Positions 58,404-64,000 of a stretch of 64,000 bases of DNA are shown here, one piece after another. The position numbers were made by a program, and so were the translations under genes. Within the stretch, counting starts at the first letter, position 1. Every line of letters begins with the position of its first letter. The notes below the pieces were generated by a model that did not search any database, had not been told where the DNA came from, and saw only the letters and a list, made by a program, of their open reading frames with translations. The stretch spans positions 1 to 64,000 of the forward strand of contig PLSD01000066.1 in assembly GCA_003164135.1 (NCBI GenBank), written 5' to 3'. The DNA is from Acetobacteraceae bacterium. Its GTDB lineage: Bacteria > Pseudomonadota > Alphaproteobacteria > Acetobacterales > Acetobacteraceae.

Positions 58404-59174
58404 ATGACAGTGGCACTGTCCAGGCTTAATTTTCGTGACCTTGGCGGCATGCGGGCGGCTGACGGGCGCTTTGTGCGGCACGGGGCAATTTACCGTTCCG
58501 AGGGACCAGCGAGCTTTCTCGAACAGCATCGGGCGGAGCTGGCGGAACTTGATATCAGGCTGATCTGCGATCTGCGGGCGGACGTGGAACGGGCTCCCGC
58601 CCCCAACGATTGGAGTGCGTCCGGCCGCTTGCTGAATATGGAGATATCGAACGATCTGCGCGTCGCGACCAATGAGGGTTGGGCCGCCTTGCGCCATGAC
58701 CCCTCCGAGGCGGGGGCGATCCGGGCGATGACGGCCAATTACGAGGCAATGCCGGGGGCGTTGCAGCCGCATATGGGCGGACTGATACAGGCGATTGTGG
58801 ATGGTGAAATCCCGGCGCTGATCCATTGCACCGCCGGCAAAGACAGAACCGGCGTGCTCATAGGGCTGCTGTTGGCGCTGCTCGGCGTGGCGCAGCAGGA
58901 CATTGTTGAAGACTACCTGCGCTCGGACATCTTCGCGAAAAACCTGCGGCTGGGCGGCTCCATTTCCCATGCGTTCGAGGAAACGTTCGGCTTTGTACCG
59001 AGCGAAGCAACCATCGACGCAATGATTGGGGTTTATCCGGCCTATCTGGCGGCGGCTTTTGCATCCGTGCGGCAGGGGTGGGGAAATGTTGAAAATTACT
59101 TTACCGGCGCCGGCGTGAACGCGGCGCAGCAGCAGCGGTTCCGGGATTGTTTGCTCACGGGCAAACTAAAATGA
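58404..59174 (+). CDS. Tyrosine-phosphatase-like protein (MptpB type)
   Basis: A 256-residue protein with the Cys-based phosphatase signature HCTAGKDRTG (C142, R148) and the N-terminal NFRDLGGMRAADGR typical of the Y_phosphatase3/MptpB group. CDLRADVERAP may hold the general acid region. No signal peptide is seen. The start at ATG 58404 lacks a clear ribosome site, and a start further left is possible. It follows the OYE gene by about 165 bases. Its place in a catabolic cluster is odd; it could dephosphorylate a small phosphorylated intermediate made by one of the kinase-fold proteins rather than a protein, but this is only inference. Confidence 0.83.
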   Translation: MTVALSRLNFRDLGGMRAADGRFVRHGAIYRSEGPASFLEQHRAELAELDIRLICDLRADVERAPAPNDWSASGRLLNMEISNDLRVATNEGWAALRHDPSEAGAIRAMTANYEAMPGALQPHMGGLIQAIVDGEIPALIHCTAGKDRTGVLIGLLLALLGVAQQDIVEDYLRSDIFAKNLRLGGSISHAFEETFGFVPSEATIDAMIGVYPAYLAAAFASVRQGWGNVENYFTGAGVNAAQQQRFRDCLLTGKLK

Positions 59175-59205
59175 ATTTCGTGGTATCTGAATAAAGGACA
59201 AGAAG

Positions 59206-60036
59206 ATGGCAAAAGCAGGGGTAATTGGGCTTGGCGTGATTGGGAGCGGCGTAGCCTTGTGCTTGGCGCGGGCAGGGATGCTCGCGGCGGTTTACGATGT
59301 GCGCAAAAACGCCGCGGATGAGCTGGAAGGTGTCCCGCCGGTAATATCCTCGCCGCGCGAGCTCGCTGAAAAATCCGATGTTGTCATCATAGCCGTGGTC
59401 AGCGCCGAACAGACCCTCGACGTGCTGAACGGGCCTGATGGCGTTCTCGCCGCCGCGCGGCCGGATTTGAACATCGTTCTGGTGGCGACGGTTTCGCTGG
59501 AAGCGTTGCAGAAAATCCGTGCGCTGACGGATGCCGCGGGTGTTGGCCTGGTCGACTGCGGCGTCACCGGCGGGCAGGCCGCCCGCACCAACGGTTTGGT
59601 CTGCCTGGTCGGCGCCACGCCGGAGCGTCTGGCGGCGGTGAAGCCTGTGCTCGATGGGTTTGCCAAATCCGTCGCGCATATGGGCGGGCCCAATGCCGGC
59701 ATGGCTGCGAAAATTGCGCGCAATGTCGTGGTGTATGGTTGCTTGCGTGCCGGTTATGAAGGTGCGTCCCTGGCCCGCGCGGCGGGTGTGGATGTACACC
59801 AGCTGGCGCAGGTCATCGAGGATAGTTCCGACGGCGTGGGTGGCCCGATGATGCTGATGGGCCGTCCGGGCGACCCGCTCACCAACCCCGACGAAGCGAA
59901 GGTGCGTGAGTACGTGTTGGGCCTTATGCACAAGGACCTTGATGCCGCGCTGGATTTGGGCAAAGCGCTCCATGTGTCATTGCCTCTGGTTGAATTGACG
60001 CAGGCAACGGGACGGGAAACCGCCGGGCTGAAATAA
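59206..60036 (+). CDS. 3-hydroxyisobutyrate-dehydrogenase-like NAD(P) enzyme
   Basis: A 276-residue beta-hydroxyacid dehydrogenase: VIGLGVIGSGVALCLARAG (Rossmann loop), VVIIAVVSAEQTLDVL, DCGVTGGQAARTNGL as substrate segment, and the catalytic lysine K169 in GMAAKIARNVV. A small all-helical C-terminal domain follows. It would oxidise a 3-hydroxy acid or reduce the matching semialdehyde. ATG 59206 follows AAAGGACAAGA. The carboxymuconolactone-decarboxylase-like gene is 21 bases downstream. Confidence 0.88.
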   Translation: MAKAGVIGLGVIGSGVALCLARAGMLAAVYDVRKNAADELEGVPPVISSPRELAEKSDVVIIAVVSAEQTLDVLNGPDGVLAAARPDLNIVLVATVSLEALQKIRALTDAAGVGLVDCGVTGGQAARTNGLVCLVGATPERLAAVKPVLDGFAKSVAHMGGPNAGMAAKIARNVVVYGCLRAGYEGASLARAAGVDVHQLAQVIEDSSDGVGGPMMLMGRPGDPLTNPDEAKVREYVLGLMHKDLDAALDLGKALHVSLPLVELTQATGRETAGLK

Positions 60037-60057
60037 TTGTAAAGGGAGCGCCGGAAA

Positions 60058-60444
60058 ATGAGTGAAGATGCACGCTGGAAAAACGGTCTTGCCGTAGTTG
60101 AGCAGGTTTATGGTGCGGGCTCGTCTGCCCTGATGCAGGGGCAGGACGGCAACCCCTTTGTCAGCGAGACGGTCAGCCACCTGTTTGGCGAAATCTGGTC
60201 GCGGCCGGGCTTGTCGATGCGCGACAAGCGGCTGCTGGTGATCGGCGCGACGGCGATGCTCGGCCGTTCCGACCTCGTGGCCATCCAGGTTGCGGGTGCC
60301 ATTGTGAATGGCGAGCTGACCGATGAGCAGCTTGCGGAAATTCCTTTGCTCATGCTGTTTTATGCCGGTGCGGGCAATTCCACCGCGCTGCATCAGGGCA
60401 TCGTGACGGCCAAGGCGCGAGCCAAGGATATGAAGCCGGTGTGA
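60058..60444 (+). CDS. Carboxymuconolactone decarboxylase family protein
   Basis: A 128-residue all-helical protein matching the CMD/AhpD-like fold: FGEIWSRPGLSMRDKRLLVIGATAMLGR is the family core, followed by VAGAIVNGELTDEQLAEIPL and a C-terminal helix. There is no C-x-x-C, so it is not an AhpD-type peroxidase. In aromatic pathways this family decarboxylates gamma-carboxymuconolactone, and many homologues act on other lactones. AAAGGGAG precedes ATG 60058, 21 bases after the HIBADH-like gene, so they form a pair. Confidence 0.87.
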   Translation: MSEDARWKNGLAVVEQVYGAGSSALMQGQDGNPFVSETVSHLFGEIWSRPGLSMRDKRLLVIGATAMLGRSDLVAIQVAGAIVNGELTDEQLAEIPLLMLFYAGAGNSTALHQGIVTAKARAKDMKPV

Positions 60445-60523
60445 TCCGCCGGTGTGTGCGGTGGTTGTCCCGCTGTGCTGCTTCAGGCCAGCACCGTAGC
60501 TTGGCGGTAAAGAGGAGGCGCTC

Positions 60524-60637
60524 ATGGCGGCGTTGATAAAAAATCCAACCATGGTGAAGCGGGTCACTGTTTCAAAAAAGAACAGCTTTTCGGGCCAGCC
60601 TGCAATCACCACACTGCACAGGAAACCAAAAAGATGA
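60524..60637 (+). CDS. Possible small basic protein translationally coupled to the SDR
   Basis: ATG 60524 is preceded by AGAGGAGG at a standard distance. The 37-codon frame runs MAALIKNPTMVKRVTVSKKN and then 17 more residues with a basic end. It stops at TGA 60635-60637, overlapping the ATG of the SDR (60634) as ATGA. No known family is recognised. It could be a real small protein or a leader that couples translation. The SDR also has its own AGGAAACC site, so it is not required as a coupler. Confidence 0.35.
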   Translation: MAALIKNPTMVKRVTVSKKNSFSGQPAITTLHRKPKR

Positions 60638-61482
60638 GCAGTAAAAATCTAGTCGCCGTTGTCACCGGCGCTAGCCGGGGGCTGGGGCGTGGTATCGCCC
60701 GCGCCCTTGGTTCAAAAAAGGCTACCGTCTACATCACCGGGCGCGACCTGCATAACGGCCTGCAAGCCGCCGCCGGGGAAATCACCGCCGCAGGTGGCAC
60801 CGGCATCGCGGTGCAATGCGACCATCGTGATGACTCCCAGGTAGCGGCCTTCTTCGCCCAGGTGGCAAAAAATTCCGGCCGGCTAGACATCCTCGTCAAC
60901 AACGCCGCCGCGGTCTATCCGGATGCTCTGCGCGCGCCCGGCGGCTTCTGGGAAAAGCCACTGGCGCTGGTGGATATGATCGATGTCGGCCTGCGCTCGG
61001 CCTATGTCGCCAGCTACCATGCCGCCCCGCTGATGGTGGCGGCAAAAAAAGGCCTGATCGCCAACATCTCATTCTATGGCGCGGTTTCATATTTCCACGG
61101 CCCTGCCTACGGCGCCACCAAAGCCGCCACCGATAAAATGAGCTTTGACATGGCCATCGACCTCAAACCCCATGGCGTCAGCGCCGTCTCGATCTGGCCC
61201 GGCTTTATCCGCACCGAAATTATCGCAGCAATTCCCGCGGACAAGGTGCCGCCAGAGCTCGCTCAGCTCTGGCCCTTGTTTGAACATCCCGAATTCACAG
61301 GCTTGGTCATCGAGGCTCTGTCGCTCGACCCAGCGCTTGCCGAACTTTCCGGCCAGGCCTTGATCGGCGCTGAACTTGGTGAACGCTACGGAATTCTCGA
61401 TCTCGACGGCAAACGTCCCGTCAGCTTCCGCCAAAGCATGGGCGCCCCGCGCTCATTTCCAATTCCCGAGGTGCTGCAATGA
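60634..61482 (+). CDS. Short-chain dehydrogenase/reductase (SDR)
   Basis: A 282-residue SDR: TGASRGLGRGIARAL loop, YITGRDL with Arg after the second strand (NADP tendency), VNNAAAVYPD, serine in NISFYG, PAYGATKAA catalytic segment, and a long C-terminal part ending RSFPIPEVLQ instead of the usual DGG end. It resembles the DHRS1-like group. It starts at ATG 60634, with the possible small gene overlapping in front, and overlaps the EthD-like gene by 4 bases (ATGA), so translation is coupled. Reaction unknown. Confidence 0.85.
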   Translation: MSSKNLVAVVTGASRGLGRGIARALGSKKATVYITGRDLHNGLQAAAGEITAAGGTGIAVQCDHRDDSQVAAFFAQVAKNSGRLDILVNNAAAVYPDALRAPGGFWEKPLALVDMIDVGLRSAYVASYHAAPLMVAAKKGLIANISFYGAVSYFHGPAYGATKAATDKMSFDMAIDLKPHGVSAVSIWPGFIRTEIIAAIPADKVPPELAQLWPLFEHPEFTGLVIEALSLDPALAELSGQALIGAELGERYGILDLDGKRPVSFRQSMGAPRSFPIPEVLQ

Positions 61483-62255
61483 TCGAAGCCATACTCGTTG
61501 TGCTCAGCAAGTCCCGGCCCGGCCGGGACGAGGATTTTAACGACTGGTACACCAACATCCATCTGCGTGACGCGCTGCGCTTTCGCGGTGCTATCGCCGC
61601 GCAGCGCTTCCAGCGGAGCGTGGTACAACCACACGCACTGTCACCAAAATTCGACTGGCGTTACCTAGCATTTTACGATGTGTTCAACGCCGCTCTGTTC
61701 TCCCGCGAGCATTGGGACAACGCGCTGACCACGCGCATGAAAGTCACCGATGCCTTCGACGACACGGTGTTGGAGGATTATCACTACTATCCGCTGCAAT
61801 TCCGCGACAATGACCCACAAATCCCGCATCGCGGCGGCGTCATCCTCGAACAGCTCAACCCAGCGCCGGGCCGGGAGCAGGAATTCCACGACTGGTACAA
61901 CAACGAATACTTCCCCGCTGCTGTTGCGCGCCCTGGCGTGCACTCGGGCGCTTTCCTCACCTTCCGCCCGCATGGCCAGATCATGCCAACCACCCCCGTC
62001 CACAACTACGCCGCCTTTTACCGGACGAACGACGCCACCGCCGCACAAGCCTGGCAAAACGATCAAACCCTGCGCGGTTCGGCGCTGGTGGATCAGTCAA
62101 GCCTGGTGGTCTCGAACTGGGATCATCTGACGCCCCGCCTGACCACTGATGACGTGTGCCATACCACCGCGGCCGCGCTGGCTGCGGAGGAACGGGCACG
62201 CGAGCGCATGGGCGATAAGATTGTTACAGGGGGACGCGAGAAACTTGGCCACTGA
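61479..62255 (+). CDS. EthD/dimeric alpha-beta-barrel tandem protein
   Basis: A 258-residue protein made of two related ferredoxin-like halves. Each half has a D-F/H-x-x-W-Y motif: RPGRDEDFNDWYTNIHLRD in the first and APGREQEFHDWYNNEYFPA in the second. This is the EthD/DUF1330-like dimeric barrel pattern, here fused as a pseudo-dimer. Members assist oxidation or isomerisation in catabolic operons, but their role is mostly unassigned. It overlaps the SDR by 4 bases and the SMP-30-like gene by 11, so all three are coupled. The C-terminal 30 residues, rich in Arg and Glu, look unstructured. Confidence 0.72.
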   Translation: MIEAILVVLSKSRPGRDEDFNDWYTNIHLRDALRFRGAIAAQRFQRSVVQPHALSPKFDWRYLAFYDVFNAALFSREHWDNALTTRMKVTDAFDDTVLEDYHYYPLQFRDNDPQIPHRGGVILEQLNPAPGREQEFHDWYNNEYFPAAVARPGVHSGAFLTFRPHGQIMPTTPVHNYAAFYRTNDATAAQAWQNDQTLRGSALVDQSSLVVSNWDHLTPRLTTDDVCHTTAAALAAEERARERMGDKIVTGGREKLGH

Positions 62256-63165
62256 ACCTACAATCATCGCCACCGGTCTGGCGTTTCCCGAAGGACCGGT
62301 CGTGCTCGCGGACGGCAGCATTCTAGTCGTCGAAGTAATGGGCGGGCACCTCACGCGCATCAGCCCGGACGGTGCGCGCACGGTGGTCGCGCAAACCGGC
62401 GGCGGTCCGAATGGCGCCGCCATCGGCCCAGGCGGACTCTGCTACATCTGCAACAACGGCGGCATGGGGCCGTCCCAGGTGCCCGGTATCTGGCTCCCCA
62501 GCGAGGCCCCGCACGATACGCCGCCGGGCAGCATCCAGACCGTCGATCTCTCCTCCGGCAACGTGCGCACACTTTACGCCCACACACCGGAGACACCGTT
62601 CTGGGGACCAAACGACCTGGTATTCGACGCGCATGGCGGCTTCTGGTTCACTGATTTCGGGCGTGATCGCGGCCGCATGCGCCAGCGCGGCGGGGTGTAC
62701 TACGCCAAAGCTGATGGCAGCGCGATCACCGAGGCCATCACCCCGCTCGACGGCGCCAACGGCATCGGCCTTTCACCTGACGGCACCACGCTCTATGTCG
62801 CCGAGACCTACTCCTCGCACCTCTGGCAATTCCGCCTTTCCGCCCCAGGCACGGTGGACCGCGCGGCAGGCCACTTCCCGCATGGCGGCAGCATCCTCGG
62901 CCGCGCCGGCCCCGGCCAGTTTCTGGACAGTCTGGCGGTGGATAGCGCCGGCAACATCTGCTGCGCCTCGCCGGGCCTCGGCCACATCCTGGTATTTTCC
63001 CCAGCAGGCGGGCCGCCGCAGGCCATTGCCATGCCGGATTTCCTCACCACCAACATCGCCTTCGGCGGGCCGGACCGGCAAACCGCCTTCATCACCCTGG
63101 GCAGCTCGGGCCGCCTCGTCTCGCTACCGTGGCCGCGCCCAGGGCTAAGGTTGCACCATGGCTAA
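62245..63165 (+). CDS. SMP-30/gluconolactonase-like protein (TTG start)
   Basis: A 306-residue six-bladed beta-propeller of the SMP-30/gluconolactonase group. FPEGPVVLADGSILVVEV (first metal-binding Glu in PEGP), GPNDLVFDAHGGFWFTDFG (Asn/Asp ligands), GANGIGLSPDGTTLYVAETY and LDSLAVDSAGNICCAS are typical. It would hydrolyse a lactone. The start is TTG 62245 after GACGCGAGAAAC, giving ATEPTIIATGLAF; this overlaps the EthD-like gene by 11 bases. The open frame further upstream lies wholly inside that gene. It ends next to the stop of the convergent NTF2-like gene at 63166. Confidence 0.83.
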   Translation: MATEPTIIATGLAFPEGPVVLADGSILVVEVMGGHLTRISPDGARTVVAQTGGGPNGAAIGPGGLCYICNNGGMGPSQVPGIWLPSEAPHDTPPGSIQTVDLSSGNVRTLYAHTPETPFWGPNDLVFDAHGGFWFTDFGRDRGRMRQRGGVYYAKADGSAITEAITPLDGANGIGLSPDGTTLYVAETYSSHLWQFRLSAPGTVDRAAGHFPHGGSILGRAGPGQFLDSLAVDSAGNICCASPGLGHILVFSPAGGPPQAIAMPDFLTTNIAFGGPDRQTAFITLGSSGRLVSLPWPRPGLRLHHG

Positions 63166-63603
63166 TCAACCCTCCGGCAACAGACCAGCCGGCACATTAT
63201 ACCGCCAGCAGTTTTCCTCGTAACGCGAACTTATCCGCCAGCCTTTCGGTGTCCGGACAAATTCATCCCGGTACCACAGGCCGACCACCATCACATGGCC
63301 GTCCGGCTGCAACACCATCGGGTTGGTGCAGATGGTCTTGCCATAAGCGCGGTCGCCTTCGATTTTAAGTTTGGTGGTGGAAATGATGTGCTGGGTGGCG
63401 CGCAGCACCTGCATGCTTTGCGCGAGAAACGCTTTGATCTCCGGCAAAGTGCCTTTCACGCCGACCATTTCGGTATAGTCGATCACCGCATCGGGCGTGA
63501 ACACCTCATCAAGCGCGTCCCAGTCCCGAGTGTCTATCGCGTAGCAATATTCCACCATCAATTCCTGAATTTCCAGGCGGTCGGATATTTCGTCCAGTGT
63601 CAT
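63166..63603 (-). CDS. NTF2/SnoaL-like protein
   Basis: A 145-residue NTF2-like protein: RLEIQELMVEYCYAIDTRDW, VFTPDAVIDYTEMVG with a D-Y pair in the pocket, STTKLKIEGDRAYGKTICTN and WYRDEFVRTPKGWRISSRYE. The layout and D-x-R-D-W motif match the proteins at 24014 and 56523. The family includes scytalone-dehydratase and ketosteroid-isomerase-like enzymes, and the H-I-I-STT segment fits, but the catalytic Asp/Tyr set cannot be verified. It is convergent with the SMP-30-like gene, the two stops abutting at 63165/63166. Confidence 0.8.
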   Translation of the reverse strand: MTLDEISDRLEIQELMVEYCYAIDTRDWDALDEVFTPDAVIDYTEMVGVKGTLPEIKAFLAQSMQVLRATQHIISTTKLKIEGDRAYGKTICTNPMVLQPDGHVMVVGLWYRDEFVRTPKGWRISSRYEENCWRYNVPAGLLPEG

Positions 63604-63611
63604 GGCTGGTT

Positions 63612-63638
63612 CCCCCTATTTGCGACGACAGTAGGGGG
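63612..63638. promoter_or_regulatory. Inverted repeat in front of the NTF2-like gene
   Basis: CCCCCTA (63612-63618) and TAGGGGG (63632-63638) form a perfect 7-base inverted repeat with a 13-base spacer. It begins 9 bases upstream of the start codon at 63603, where it could bind a regulator or fold in the mRNA leader. Otherwise the region 63604-63853 shows no gene. Confidence 0.35.
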
Positions 63639-63853
63639 GCTTGAACCACTGATCGGTCCCGCCGGATGGTAGGTGGGATACCGAGGCAGGCGGCCTGGAG
63701 CTTAAAAAATTTCTGGAAAAAATACGCAAACGATGACTGCTTTCGTCTTACGCGCCGTTTCCGGTCGCGTGCATTATCCGCTGGCGCGGCCGTGGAAAAA
63801 ATGGCGCCGCGAGACGATCGTCCAACATGCGGCCCCTCGCACAACTAAAAAAT

Positions 63854-64000
63854 CTAACCTTGCGGATCAGGTTTAATGAATTTCAAGGTCCAGCGGTCGC
63901 TTTCCCCAATAGCCAGATATTTCGCGCGGTCGGTCTCACCCATAGCCAGCACCGGCGGCAACGTCCACACCCCTTTCGGATAGGTCTTGGTATCGCGAGG
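63854..64000 (-). CDS. C-terminal end of a predicted SAM-dependent methyltransferase (partial)
   Basis: A 48-codon reading frame enters from the right edge and ends at TAG 63856-63854. It includes KGVWTLPPVLAMGETDR and KYLAIGESDRWTLKFIKP. This pattern matches my memory of the C terminus of a group of predicted class I methyltransferases (COG4798-like). The catalytic part is outside the window, so the family call is tentative. It would be transcribed towards the NTF2-like gene. Confidence 0.55.
   Translation of the reverse strand, partial: PRDTKTYPKGVWTLPPVLAMGETDRAKYLAIGESDRWTLKFIKPDPQG

Noticed and set aside
1-64000. CRISPR arrays, rRNA or tRNA genes, prophage
   Set aside because: No regularly spaced repeats, no RNA-gene sequences recognised, and no phage structural or integrase genes seen.
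1-64000. KstR-type operators (TnnAAC-GTTnnA) expected for steroid regulons
   Set aside because: Reading the main promoter regions gave no convincing site, and the two TetR proteins do not obviously resemble KstR.

Overview
The window is a dense catabolic region on a GC-rich bacterial chromosome or large plasmid. It has about 60 genes, almost all encoding enzymes that oxidise and dismantle hydrophobic, probably cyclic compounds (aromatic, steroid or terpenoid). Signal peptides, an outer-membrane DUF1302 porin and AGGA/GGAG ribosome sites indicate a Gram-negative host. Gene style suggests an alphaproteobacterium (Rhodospirillales/Acetobacteraceae or Sphingomonadales), but no phylogenetic marker is present, so this is inference. 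No rRNA, tRNA or CRISPR array was seen.

Layout. 1-460: the end of an IS630-type element beside a decapitated regulator fragment. 487-4661: hot-dog dehydratase, flavin reductase, SDR, DUF1330 protein, TetR regulator and luciferase-like oxidoreductase. 4684-11810: an oxygenase block with two cytochromes P450, an extradiol dioxygenase, an HsaA-like flavin monooxygenase and a two-subunit Rieske dioxygenase; an FNR-type palindrome lies in its divergent promoter region. 11812-18738: a leftward operon (enoyl-CoA hydratase, SDRs, VOC protein, sulfotransferase, two DUF1254/DUF1214 proteins). 19005-25575: kinase-fold proteins, VOC, SDR, AraC regulator, a second sulfotransferase and an NTF2-like protein. 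25689-29911: a truncated flavoprotein start, then a GntR-acyl-CoA dehydrogenase-SDR-hydrolase operon. 29908-36080: a leftward operon (CoA transferase, SDRs, ferredoxin, kinase, luciferase-like enzyme) and a TetR regulator. 36155-48382: a rightward unit with two complementary Rieske-oxygenase-like proteins, a luciferase-like enzyme, an envelope cassette (DUF1302 porin, DUF1329, YCF48-like, RND exporter) and a KstD-like flavoprotein. 48552-55636: beta-oxidation genes (thiolase, bifunctional hydratase/dehydrogenase, acyl-CoA dehydrogenase) plus FAH hydrolase, alpha/beta hydrolase and SDR. 55662-64000: SDRs, NTF2-like proteins, old-yellow-enzyme reductase, tyrosine phosphatase, HIBADH-like and SMP-30-like enzymes, ending in the tail of a methyltransferase.

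How it may work together (inference). The porin/RND cassette would move a lipophilic substrate across the envelope. P450s, Rieske enzymes, the KstD-like flavoprotein and SDRs would hydroxylate, dehydrogenate and open rings. Extradiol cleavage and FAH-type hydrolysis would release acids. CoA transfer, kinase/acyl-CoA dehydrogenase pairs and beta-oxidation would take these to central metabolism. The TetR, GntR and AraC regulators suggest several substrate-responsive subunits.

The most unusual item is the pair at 36155-38168. The first protein keeps a complete Rieske [2Fe-2S] motif but has no recognisable mononuclear-iron triad. The second keeps the iron triad but has lost the Rieske cluster ligands. 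Together they look like one oxygenase split over two subunits.
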